A stretch of 64,000 nucleotides of DNA from Haloglomus salinum (lineage in GTDB: Archaea; Halobacteriota; Halobacteria; Halobacteriales; Haloarculaceae). Both the position numbers and the translations under genes were made by a program. The stretch spans positions 992,001 to 1,056,000 of the forward strand of contig NZ_CP101153.1 in assembly GCF_024298825.1 (NCBI RefSeq). The letters run 5' to 3'. The notes below the pieces were generated by a model, which saw nothing but the letters and a program-made list of their open reading frames with translations, made no database searches and was not told the DNA's origin. This document shows positions 1 through 7,837 of the stretch, in pieces (position 1 is the first letter of the stretch; each line of letters starts with the position of its first letter).

Positions 1-92
1 TGCTGGCCGGCGACCTGGTGACGGTCTTCTCGAGGACGGGATTCGCGCCGGACGTGCTGGCCCGGTTCGACCCCCAGGGGGCGACCACATGA
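1..92 (+). CDS. C-terminal end of a probable TrkA-type K+ transport regulator (partial)
   Basis: The frame beginning at base 3 runs to a TGA at 90-92 and gives about 29 residues (start LAGDLVTVFSRTGFAPDVLA). The GDLVTVFS stretch resembles the last beta-strands of a TrkA_C (RCK_C) domain, the regulatory ring subunit of Trk potassium channels. A TrkH channel gene lies 450 bp downstream, which fits. The stop codon overlaps the ATG of the next gene (ATGA), implying translational coupling. Only the tail is visible, so the family call is an inference from a short match and context. Confidence 0.5.
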   Translation, partial: LAGDLVTVFSRTGFAPDVLARFDPQGATT

Positions 93-439
93 CCGACGAG
101 GCGCCGGAGCCGGAGCCGTCGCCGGCCCTCCCGTCCTCGCTCGTCGAGACGGTCCGGGAGCTGTCGGACCACCAGCTCCGCGAGCTCATGTCCTTCAGCG
201 GCGACCTCCTCCAGTACCACGACGAGCAGTTGCTCGAGGACATCGAGGCCAATCCCGGCGAGGAACTCGTCCGCGTCGAGAAGCGGGACGGTTACGTGGA
301 GGTGGTGAAGGCGGTCCCGTGCGGCGAGGACTGCGCCGACTGTCCCCACGGGCCGTACCTCTACCACGTTCGGACGGCGCCGACACAGGCGGGCGAGAAA
401 CGGTTACGCTGGGAATTCATCGGACGCGTCAGGGAGTGA
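89..439 (+). CDS. Small Cys-rich conserved hypothetical protein (DUF6788-like)
   Basis: A 116-residue acidic protein. The N-terminal half is predicted helical (about residues 18-60). The C-terminal half carries a cysteine motif CGEDCADCPHGPY at about residues 78-90, followed by a basic strand-like tail. A C-x3-C-x2-CPHGPY motif is known from DUF6788-type proteins and suggests a small metal site; the molecular function is unknown. It starts on an ATG overlapping the upstream stop, so it is co-transcribed with the probable TrkA gene. About 100 bp separates it from trkH, whose function it may or may not share. Confidence 0.7.
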   Translation: MTDEAPEPEPSPALPSSLVETVRELSDHQLRELMSFSGDLLQYHDEQLLEDIEANPGEELVRVEKRDGYVEVVKAVPCGEDCADCPHGPYLYHVRTAPTQAGEKRLRWEFIGRVRE

Positions 440-540
440 ACCGTGCGGACGGAGTCTCACACTCCGGTCCACGAGCCGGCGGTTGTATCCGCCGGTGAGG
501 GTCTGCCCAGTCGTGTGCCGGGCAACGGAGGGCTGACGCG

Positions 541-2097
541 ATGAGCCACTTCGGGACGCTGGGCGATCCCCGGACGGTCGCTCGCGACCTGGGCCGGATG
601 CTGCAGGCGCTGTCGGGGCTGATGCTCGTCTCGGTGGCGATTCCGATGGTCTGGATGGAACTCTGGGCGGTTCCGGCGATGCTCGTCTCGGCTGCGGTGC
701 CGCTGCTGCTGGGCACGCTGCTGGCCCGCCGGTACCGTGACGCGAAGAACCCGGACCGGTTCCACGGGATGGTGGTGGCGGCGTCCGGCTGGTTCGTCGT
801 CGCGGTGTTCGGCTCGCTCCCGTTCCTGCTGGTGGCGTGGACCATCCGGCTGGACCCGACGGTGCTGGATGCGCCGACGCTCACCGGGCGTGCGGCGGCG
901 ACGGTGGCGGCGTTCGAACACCCGCTGAACGCGCTGTTCGAGTCGATGTCCGGCTTCACCGGCACCGGCCTCACGATGACCGACAACGAGGCGGCGCTGC
1001 CCCGGACGCTCCAGTGGTGGCGCTCGTTCATCGAGTGGGTCGGCGGCGTCGGTGTCATCGTCCTGACGACCGCCATCCTCTCGCGCCCGGGCAGTGGCTC
1101 GCTCACGCTCTACGAGTCCGAGGCCCGCAGCGAGAAAATCCACCCCAGCATCGTCTCGACGGTGCGGACCATCTGGTGGATCTTCCTGCTTTTCACGTTC
1201 GGCTCGGTCCTGCTGCTGTGGCTCGTCGGGATGCCGCTCTGGGACGCCATCAACCACGGCATGACCGGGCTGGCGACGGGCGGGTTCTCCATCACCGACA
1301 ACAGCATCGCCACCTACGACAGCGCCCTCATCGACTACGCCCTGCTGCCGATAATGACGCTGGGGAGCATCGCGTTCCCCATCCACTACCTCGTCCTGCG
1401 CGGGGACCTCTCGCACCTGTACGAGGACCTCCAGACCCGCTGGGTGTTCATCTCGTTCACCGTCGGGACCGCCGTGCTCGTCGGGCTGCTCGTGGTCAAC
1501 GGCACCTACGACTCGGTCGAGGCGGCGGTCCGCTACGGGGCGTTCCAGTTCGTCTCCGCCATGTCCTGTACCGGGTTCCAGACCGCCGGCGGCCTGGGCA
1601 CGGACTGGACCGCCGAGGCACAGCTGACCGTCTCGCTCGGGATGGTCCTCGGTGCGGCCGCGGGGTCCACCGTCGGCGGCATCAAGCTCGTGCGGGCGCT
1701 CACCCTGTCGAAGGGCATCCTGTTCCGCATCACGGGCGTGTTCTACCCCGCCGACGCCGTGCGGTACTTCCGGCTGAACGGGCGGGCCCTGTCGGAGGAG
1801 GAGACCGCCCGCGAGTTCGAGGAGGCCGCCATCGTCGCCTTCCTCTGGTTCCTGTTCCTCGGCGTCGGGACGCTGACGCTGCTGCTGGCGCTCCCCGACG
1901 ACTACACGCTGGCGAACGTCGTCTTCGAGGTGGCCAGCGCACAGGGCAACGTCGGCCTCTCCTCGGGCATCACCGGCCCTGGGATGCCCGACCCGACCAA
2001 GGTGATGTTCCTGTTCAACATGTGGATCGGCCGGCTGGAGATAATCCCGGTGCTGGTCCTCCTCCGGGGGCTCCTCTACGGAGGGCTGGGTCGATGA
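541..2097 (+). CDS. trkH: TrkH family potassium uptake protein
   Basis: A 518-residue polytopic membrane protein forming the K+-translocating pore of a Trk/Ktr system. Four pore loops with selectivity-filter glycines can be read: SMSGFTGTGLT, GLATGGFSITD, SCTGFQTAGG and QGNVGLSSGITG, in the order expected for the four MPM repeats of the SKT superfamily. Length is normal for TrkH. It needs an RCK/TrkA partner; the gene ending at base 92 is the likely candidate. The stop overlaps the start of the next small membrane gene by 4 bases. K+ uptake is central to osmotic balance in salt-in haloarchaea. Confidence 0.95.
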   Translation: MSHFGTLGDPRTVARDLGRMLQALSGLMLVSVAIPMVWMELWAVPAMLVSAAVPLLLGTLLARRYRDAKNPDRFHGMVVAASGWFVVAVFGSLPFLLVAWTIRLDPTVLDAPTLTGRAAATVAAFEHPLNALFESMSGFTGTGLTMTDNEAALPRTLQWWRSFIEWVGGVGVIVLTTAILSRPGSGSLTLYESEARSEKIHPSIVSTVRTIWWIFLLFTFGSVLLLWLVGMPLWDAINHGMTGLATGGFSITDNSIATYDSALIDYALLPIMTLGSIAFPIHYLVLRGDLSHLYEDLQTRWVFISFTVGTAVLVGLLVVNGTYDSVEAAVRYGAFQFVSAMSCTGFQTAGGLGTDWTAEAQLTVSLGMVLGAAAGSTVGGIKLVRALTLSKGILFRITGVFYPADAVRYFRLNGRALSEEETAREFEEAAIVAFLWFLFLGVGTLTLLLALPDDYTLANVVFEVASAQGNVGLSSGITGPGMPDPTKVMFLFNMWIGRLEIIPVLVLLRGLLYGGLGR

Positions 2098-2297
2098 CCC
2101 CGGACGATATCCCCGTCCTCGGCGCGCTGCGACGGGTCGGTCCCGACGACAGGGTGTTCGACCTCCTGTTGCTCACCGGACCGCTGGTGGTCGCCTGTAT
2201 CGCCCTCCTCGGGCGCGGGCCGGTGACGGTCGGGCTCGCGGTCGTGTACCTCCTCGTGCTGGTCGGACGGGTCGCGTACAACGCCACCGCGGCGTGA
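2094..2297 (+). CDS. Small two-TM membrane protein, unknown function
   Basis: A 67-residue protein with two predicted membrane helices, about residues 22-39 and 45-62. Its ATG overlaps the trkH stop (ATGA), so it is very likely translated with trkH. Size, coupling and position suggest an accessory subunit of the K+ transporter, but this is inference; I recognise no family. Confidence 0.75.
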   Translation: MTPDDIPVLGALRRVGPDDRVFDLLLLTGPLVVACIALLGRGPVTVGLAVVYLLVLVGRVAYNATAA

Positions 2298-2356
2298 GAT
2301 GGCCGGGGACCGGTCCCTCGACCACCGCCGAGACGCCCACGCGCCCCTCTTCGGCC

Positions 2357-3808
2357 TCACCAGCCCCGGAGCCGAACAGCCCCACCCGTCACGCGGACGG
2401 GCCGTCCGCCGTCGTGCTGCAGTTCGACGACCGGACGGTCACCGGGTGCCAGCGCAACCGGACCCAGCGCGACGTGGCCGCGGCCGTCCGCGGCGACGTC
2501 GAATGTCCCGCTCGCGCTCGCAGCTCCCGCGGAGCACGTCGTCTCGACGGCCACCGGGCCGGGGCTCTCGACCTGCGGCCGGACCGACACGCGGTACCAG
2601 CCGCCCTCCGGCACAGCGAGCGTCCCCGTCACGGAGAGGACGGCCCGCTCGCCCGGATGGACCGTGCGGCTGGCCAGTGCTGCCCGTTCCGCCTCGTCCG
2701 TCCCACCGTCGAAGTCGCGCGTCCGGGCCACGCCGAGGCGGTAGCGCCGGTCGGCGTCCTGTCCGTCCACGAGGACGAGGTCGCTTCCCGTCGCCCGGGC
2801 CAGCCCCGCGTCGACGTGGTGAACGTTGCGCTCGTCCCAGGCGCCCGGCTCGCCCGACCCGGAGACGACGGGCGACGTGGGGAGTTCGTGCATCGACCAC
2901 TCGTCGCGCGAGGGGTCGACGACGCGCCAGGCCTCGACGATGCCGGGGTCGCCGCGCCGGAAGAACAGGTCGACCGTGCCCGCGCTCGCGTCGACCAGCG
3001 GCCGGCCACCCGGTGCGATGTCGTTCCCGCCGGGGTCGAACAGCGGGCTGGCGGGGTGCTCGTGCCACTCGCCGCCGACGAGCCGGTCGCTGTAGCGCAG
3101 GCGGACGGTGTAGTCCGGCGCCTGGTGGACGAGGAACCACGTCCCATCGTACTCGAAGGGGGTCGGGTCGATGCGGACTTCGCCGGCGAGTGTCGTCTCG
3201 ACCAGCTCCCAGTCGGTCGGGAAGTCGGCCGCGCGGTAGACCCGCAGCTCGTCGGGCGTCGACCCGGCCGGCGAGGGGACCATCCACCAGTCGTCGTCGT
3301 GGTGGAAGACGTGCGGGTAGGTGTGCTCGGCCTGCGCCGCCGGGAGGACGACACCCTCGTACGTCCAGTCCCGCCCGTCCGGGCTGGTGGCGTGCCCGAT
3401 GTCGAACCGCGCCTCGGTGTCGCGCAGGCACAGGAAGGGGCGGCGGTCGCGGCGCTTCACCTCGAAGAAGCAGTGGTACGGCTCCGAGACCGCATCGGCC
3501 GACCCCGCGCGGACGACGAACGGGTCGGCGACGAAGCTGACGTGGGGAGTGTCGGCCACGTCCGCGGCCGTCAGGACGGGGTTCCGGTCGGCGTCGGAGG
3601 AGCGGTCCACCCGAAGCGGAGGTGTCGCGAGCCGCGGGTCGGCGGCCGACGCGCCGGGACCGGCCCCGGATGCGACGGTCGGCACAGGCTGACCGGCGAC
3701 ATCGGTGTCTGCCCCGGTCGACTCGGCCGCGTCCGCGTCGTCGCCCAGCACCCGGCGGACCACCGCCGGCGCCGGGCCGGGGAGCGACGGGACGAACGGG
3801 ATGCGCAT
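2357..3808 (-). CDS. GH43-like / GINT1_N-like beta-propeller protein with C-terminal beta-sandwich
   Basis: A 483-residue protein. Residues about 80-330 have repeated W/D-rich blades (SPDGRDWTYEGV, YPHVFHHDDDWWMVPS, FEYDGTWFLVHQ, DIAPGGRPLVD). These resemble the five-bladed propeller of family-43 glycosidases and the N-terminal domain of glucosamine inositolphosphorylceramide transferases. The C-terminal ~110 residues (HPGERAVLSVTG onward) look like an Ig-like beta-sandwich. There is no export signal; the N-terminal 70 residues are low-complexity. Carbohydrate recognition or processing, perhaps in surface glycan metabolism, is plausible, but substrate and activity cannot be read from sequence. 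The start at 3808 is the first ATG and could be downstream. Confidence 0.7.
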   Translation of the reverse strand: MRIPFVPSLPGPAPAVVRRVLGDDADAAESTGADTDVAGQPVPTVASGAGPGASAADPRLATPPLRVDRSSDADRNPVLTAADVADTPHVSFVADPFVVRAGSADAVSEPYHCFFEVKRRDRRPFLCLRDTEARFDIGHATSPDGRDWTYEGVVLPAAQAEHTYPHVFHHDDDWWMVPSPAGSTPDELRVYRAADFPTDWELVETTLAGEVRIDPTPFEYDGTWFLVHQAPDYTVRLRYSDRLVGGEWHEHPASPLFDPGGNDIAPGGRPLVDASAGTVDLFFRRGDPGIVEAWRVVDPSRDEWSMHELPTSPVVSGSGEPGAWDERNVHHVDAGLARATGSDLVLVDGQDADRRYRLGVARTRDFDGGTDEAERAALASRTVHPGERAVLSVTGTLAVPEGGWYRVSVRPQVESPGPVAVETTCSAGAASASGTFDVAADGRGHVALGPVALAPGDRPVVELQHDGGRPVRVTGGAVRLRGW

Positions 3809-3848
3809 GGACGGGAGGCGTTCGGGGACCCGATTACGCTTTCGGGAG

Positions 3849-3905
3849 TCCCACGTCGCGAGGGCGCGTCGCGAGGGTGGGTCGGGAGTGGCGCATCGCG
3901 AGGGC
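3849..3905. repeat. Short GC-rich repeated heptamer cluster in divergent intergenic region
   Basis: CGCGAGGG recurs three times (CGTCGCGAGGG, CGTCGCGAGGG, GCATCGCGAGGG) within about 57 bp between the divergent genes at 3808 and 3973. It could be a regulator site array or a local slippage repeat; nothing more can be said. Confidence 0.4.
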
Positions 3906-3972
3906 GAGCAGTGATTCCCGGCCGCTGGACACGAGCGTCGGTGTTTATCTCCGGTTTCGGCGTACAGCTAGT

Positions 3973-4665
3973 ATGAGCACAACCACCTCACCACGACGGT
4001 TCCCGTCCGTCCAGGTCCTGTTCGGTGCCATCGTCGTCCTGCTGGGGGTCCTCCTGTTGCTGGACACGACCGGTGTCTTCCGGGTCGACGACCTCCTCGT
4101 CTACGTCCCGTCGCTGTTCGTCCTGCTCGGCGTCTGGGCGCTCGTCCGCGCCGGGCTCCGCGGCTTCGTCGGCCCGACGGTCCTCATCGTGGTGGCCGGC
4201 GCGTGGCAGGCCGTCGCACTGGGCTACACGACCGTCGACGCGGTTCTCGCGTTCTGGCCGGTCCTCGTCATCGCGTTCGGCCTCTCGGTCGTCCTCGGAA
4301 CCTACCGCTCGAAGGCGCGCGCGACCGACGACTCGTACAACTCCCTGTTCGCCGCCTTCGGCGGCGTCGTGCGGCGCAACACCTCGAAGGCGTTCACCGG
4401 CGCGGACCTGACGGCCGTCTTCGGCGGGGCCGAACTGGACCTCCGGGACGCCGAACTCGCCAGCCGCCCGGCCACCGTCAACACCGTCGCCCTGTTCGGC
4501 GGCGCCGAGGTCATCGTCCCGCGGGACTGGAACGTCCGGATGGAGGTCATCCCGGTGCTGGGCGCGGCGAGCGACGAACGACCCCGCCGCGAGGCGACCA
4601 ACGAGGCGGTCGACCTCGTCGTCACCGGCTTCGCGATGTTCGGTGGGGTCGAGGTCAGCGACTGA
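3973..4665 (+). CDS. LiaF-like membrane protein
   Basis: A 230-residue protein. Four hydrophobic segments fill residues about 12-110, followed by a soluble C-terminal domain of beta-strands. The repeated pattern VFGGAELDLRDAEL / ALFGGAEVIVPRDW / FAMFGGVEV is the signature of the LiaF-like cell-envelope-response domain (DUF2154 type). In bacteria LiaF modulates envelope-stress signalling; in archaea the partner is unknown and no LiaRS-like pair adjoins it here. The ATG at 3973 is preceded by GTGTTTATCTCC-like sequence, a plausible promoter for a leaderless transcript. It is divergent from the propeller gene across 164 bp. Confidence 0.8.
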   Translation: MSTTTSPRRFPSVQVLFGAIVVLLGVLLLLDTTGVFRVDDLLVYVPSLFVLLGVWALVRAGLRGFVGPTVLIVVAGAWQAVALGYTTVDAVLAFWPVLVIAFGLSVVLGTYRSKARATDDSYNSLFAAFGGVVRRNTSKAFTGADLTAVFGGAELDLRDAELASRPATVNTVALFGGAEVIVPRDWNVRMEVIPVLGAASDERPRREATNEAVDLVVTGFAMFGGVEVSD

Positions 4666-4676
4666 GGAGCTTTCGC

Positions 4677-4750
4677 CCTACAATCTCAACTAAGACATAT
4701 ATAAGATTTATTCGCAGTTTATGAAACACATTCAAAATATGGTATGGCAG
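4677..4750. promoter_or_regulatory. AT-rich island upstream of fxsA
   Basis: A sharply AT-rich stretch (with ACATATATAAGATTTATT) interrupts otherwise ~70% GC sequence between the LiaF-like gene and fxsA. It has TATA-box-like character on both strands but lies 130-200 bp before the fxsA ATG. It may be a promoter with a long leader, a terminator region for the upstream gene, or a foreign remnant. No gene is visible in 4666-4883. Confidence 0.4.
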
Positions 4751-4883
4751 TATCACAGATATTCGCCACCGTCCGCCCAGTGTCGGCGGCCGCCGGGAGG
4801 CAGGAACGAGCCGCCGAGTGTCCACGGCTGGACCGCGGACGCGCAAGGTCAAGGGTTTTGAGTCAGCCCCGGCTACCAGAGGT

Positions 4884-5402
4884 ATGGACCTGCGACTCGT
4901 GGCCGTCCTGCTGCTGGTCCCGATACTGGACTTCCTGCTCCTGGTCGGGCTGGTGGCGGTCGGGCCGCTGACCATCGCCCACGGCGTCCTCGTCGTGGTC
5001 GTCACGTCGCTGGTGGGCCTGCTGCTCGTGCGGGCCGAGGGGCGACACACGCTCCGGAAGATACAGCGCAACCTCGCCGACGGCGAGCTGCCGGGTGACC
5101 AGCTACTGGACGGCGCGCTCGTCCTCGTCTCGGCCGTCCTGTTCCTCACGCCGGGGCTGCTGACGGACCTATTCGGGCTCCTGCTGGTGCTGCCGCCGAC
5201 GCGCTACCCGTTCCGGCTGGCGACGAGGAAGTTCGTCGTGACGCCGTATCTCGACGCGAAGACGGGCGGCTTCGTCACCGGCGACGTGTACGAGGGCGGA
5301 CCCCCCCGGACCGAGGTCGAGCTGGACGAGTCGGACTACCGCTTCGACGAGGCCGACGACGACCCGGGCGACCCCCGCAGCAGCGATTCGCCGCAGGACT
5401 GA
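4884..5402 (+). CDS. fxsA: FxsA family membrane protein
   Basis: A 172-residue protein with the FxsA layout: N-terminal hydrophobic pair (residues about 4-55), an amphipathic stretch RAEGRHTLRKIQ, then the conserved block DGALVLVSAVLFLTPGLLTD near residues 75-95 and a third hydrophobic segment. The tail is acidic and low-complexity. FxsA in E. coli relieves F-exclusion of phage T7; the family's general role is unknown but it is a cytoplasmic-membrane protein. The ATG at 4884 gives the conserved N-terminus directly. Monocistronic as far as can be seen. Confidence 0.88.
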   Translation: MDLRLVAVLLLVPILDFLLLVGLVAVGPLTIAHGVLVVVVTSLVGLLLVRAEGRHTLRKIQRNLADGELPGDQLLDGALVLVSAVLFLTPGLLTDLFGLLLVLPPTRYPFRLATRKFVVTPYLDAKTGGFVTGDVYEGGPPRTEVELDESDYRFDEADDDPGDPRSSDSPQD

Positions 5403-5510
5403 CACGAACACGCGCCGGCGGGATTCCGGACCGGTATAGCAGGGACAGTTCTCGAGCCGTATCCCACACCCCCCGAGATTGAACAGAGGTTCCAGCGGAA
5501 CGAATCCCGC

Positions 5511-5655
5511 CTATATATCATTCTTGTCGGCTCTTACAGCTCTGTAGTGGTTCCACCGGGGACGGTACACATCCCGCCACCACGGGGCGGACCCCTGCCG
5601 AACACCACACTATATTTTTAGAATTTCTTGCTAGAAATTTTATCCAGATACGGGC
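5511..5655 (+). promoter_or_regulatory. Promoter region of the phosphatase pair with an inverted repeat
   Basis: Two AT-rich elements lie upstream of the PhoD-like gene: CCTATATATCATTC at about 5510-5523 and TATATTTTTAGAATTTC starting near 5611. The latter contains the inverted repeat AATTTC-TTGCTA-GAAATT (about 5622-5639), 30-45 bp before the ATG at 5670. A TATA box overlapping a palindrome is typical of a regulated archaeal promoter; phosphate control is inferred only from the downstream genes. Confidence 0.5.
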
Positions 5656-5669
5656 GATATACCGGAGTG

Positions 5670-7835
5670 ATGACAGACCGGCGTGGTGACGAGGCCGAGC
5701 ACAGCACGACACGACGCGGCATCCTGAAGGCGGCGGGCGCGGCGTCCGCAGGCGCCGCGGCCGCGACGCTGCTCAGCACGGGCGCGGTGGCGGAGCCCAC
5801 CGACCCGAACGAGGGAGGGAGCGTCCCCGCGGAGTTCCGGACCGACGACTACGACGCGTTCCCGCAGTCGGTCGGGAGTGGTGGGCCGACGCCGAGCGGG
5901 GCCATCGTCTGGACCCGCATGGACGAGGAGCTGGCCGCGTTCACGAACGGACAGCTCTACCTGCAGGTCACGGGGGACGAGACGGACGGCGACGCCGCCA
6001 ACGCGGACGCCGACTTCACGGACGCGCGGACGTTCACCGTTCCGACGGCCGGACGACGCGACGACGCGACGGCACTGTCGGCCGCGCAGGACCACACGGT
6101 CCGTGTCGACCTCGACGGCGAACTGGACCCGGACACGTACTACTTCTACCGCTTCGTCTACGTGACCGACGGCGACGCGCCGTCGACGGCGAGCCCGGTC
6201 GGGCGGCTCCACACGATGCCCGCCCCCGACGCGCCCGTCGACGACGTGCGGCTGGCGGTCAGCTCCTGCAACAACTACCTCCACGGCTACTACGGGGCGT
6301 TCGCGCACATCGCCGAGGAGGACGCCGACTACCACGTCTCGCTCGGGGACTTCCTCTACGAGTACGCGGGAGAGGCCCAGCAGCCCGGCCGCGACATCGA
6401 ACTGCCCAGCGGGAACAGCGTCACGCACACGCTGGCAGACTACCGCCACCTGCACCAGACGTACCGGAGCGACGACCACATGCAGGCCGCGATGGAGCGA
6501 CACACGCTCATCCACACGTGGGACGACCACGAGATAATCAACAACCGCTGGTGGGTCGGCGATGCCGAGGACGGCTACCCGGACACGCGGAGCCACCCGT
6601 TCGGGGGCGACCCCGAGCGGATGCGGCGACTGTACGCTCGTGGCATCAAGGCGATGCTGGAGTACATCCCGCTCCGGGTCGAGTACGAGGACCCCTACGA
6701 GGCCGGGACGCCGGTCGAGGACAGCAGCGCCCGGCAGTACTTCCGGCTCTACCGCTCGTTCAAGTTCGGCGACCTGGCGGAGCTGTTCATGACCGACGAG
6801 CGGCTCTACCGCTCGCCGCCGCCGAAGGACGACGACGACCCATCGGCGGCGACCGGTCGAGACACCGCGCCGCCGTCGCCCGAGCGCAACCAGAGCGACC
6901 TCGACCGGACGATGCTCGGGACCGAGCAGTACCGCTGGTTCCTCGACGGGGGCACCAATCCGGGGTCGATGCCCGACACCGACGGCGTCACCGGGACGGA
7001 CGCGACGTGGAAGCTCCACGGCAACGAGGTGCTGAGTGCGGCACTGAAGGTCGTCAACGTCGGCATCGACAGCCTCTACCTCAACTACGACGCCTGGGAC
7101 GGCTACGAGGCCGAGCGCAATCTTCTCATGGCCCGGCTCGCCCGCGACGAGGTGGACAACTACGTCACGCTCACGGGCGACATGCACACCTACGTCGCCG
7201 GCTACCTGAAACAGGACTACAAGGACCCCGAGCAGTCCGAGTACGTCGGCGGCCCGCGGGTCGGCGTCGAGTTCATGACGCCCGGTATCACCAGCAACAA
7301 CCTCGCCAGCGCGGGGGGCCTCCCCGCGGACGCGACCGAGGACGCCATCGACGCGGCCGTCCGGACGCAGAACCCCCACATCGAGTGGTTCAACTCCTCG
7401 CGCTGGGGGTACACGACGATCCACATCAGCGACCAGTCGCTCACCTACACGGCGTACGATGTCGACCGGTCGGTCGACTCGTCCGAGGCGCCGAAGCAGC
7501 TACTGCGGAGCTACCGGGTCCCCGAGGGCCGCTACGAGCTGCAGGAGTTCCGCTCGCCGCCGCTCGACGGGACCATCGGCGACCGGGTCGCGGCCTCGTT
7601 CGCAGACTCGACTACCGCGAGCGATGCCCCAGACGTGACGACCGGAGTGGGTCCGGTCGACGAGACTGTCAACGCCGTGACCGGCGACGAGGGCGGCGAC
7701 GGCAGTGGGAGCGGCGGCAATGCCGACGGCACGGATAGCCACCCGGACGACACCGGCAGCAGCACTACCGGCAGCGACGGCGACAGGAACGGTATCCCGG
7801 ACCCCATCGAGGACGTATTCGGGCGGGGACTCTGA
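5670..7835 (+). CDS. Tat-exported PhoD-like alkaline phosphatase/phosphodiesterase
   Basis: A 721-residue secreted metallophosphatase. A Tat signal (TTRRGILKAAG then an alanine-rich stretch) occupies residues 10-45; I chose the ATG at 5670 because it places this signal at the N-terminus. An N-terminal PhoD_N-like beta domain is followed by the metal-binding blocks AVSSCNN, YHVSLGDFLYEY, IHTWDDHEIINNRWW and LTGDMHTYVAG. The last ~70 residues are a Gly/Ser/Asp linker and a short tail ending DPIEDVFGRGL. PhoD enzymes release phosphate from organic phosphodiesters outside the cell. Two bases separate it from the next phosphatase gene, so they form an operon. Confidence 0.93.
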   Translation: MTDRRGDEAEHSTTRRGILKAAGAASAGAAAATLLSTGAVAEPTDPNEGGSVPAEFRTDDYDAFPQSVGSGGPTPSGAIVWTRMDEELAAFTNGQLYLQVTGDETDGDAANADADFTDARTFTVPTAGRRDDATALSAAQDHTVRVDLDGELDPDTYYFYRFVYVTDGDAPSTASPVGRLHTMPAPDAPVDDVRLAVSSCNNYLHGYYGAFAHIAEEDADYHVSLGDFLYEYAGEAQQPGRDIELPSGNSVTHTLADYRHLHQTYRSDDHMQAAMERHTLIHTWDDHEIINNRWWVGDAEDGYPDTRSHPFGGDPERMRRLYARGIKAMLEYIPLRVEYEDPYEAGTPVEDSSARQYFRLYRSFKFGDLAELFMTDERLYRSPPPKDDDDPSAATGRDTAPPSPERNQSDLDRTMLGTEQYRWFLDGGTNPGSMPDTDGVTGTDATWKLHGNEVLSAALKVVNVGIDSLYLNYDAWDGYEAERNLLMARLARDEVDNYVTLTGDMHTYVAGYLKQDYKDPEQSEYVGGPRVGVEFMTPGITSNNLASAGGLPADATEDAIDAAVRTQNPHIEWFNSSRWGYTTIHISDQSLTYTAYDVDRSVDSSEAPKQLLRSYRVPEGRYELQEFRSPPLDGTIGDRVAASFADSTTASDAPDVTTGVGPVDETVNAVTGDEGGDGSGSGGNADGTDSHPDDTGSSTTGSDGDRNGIPDPIEDVFGRGL

Positions 7836-7837
7836 CA

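Noticed and set aside
5640-7424. Long antisense open frame opposite the PhoD-like gene
   Set aside because: It is the complement of a gene with a Tat signal and clear metal-binding motifs; its product is Val/Arg-rich without family features.
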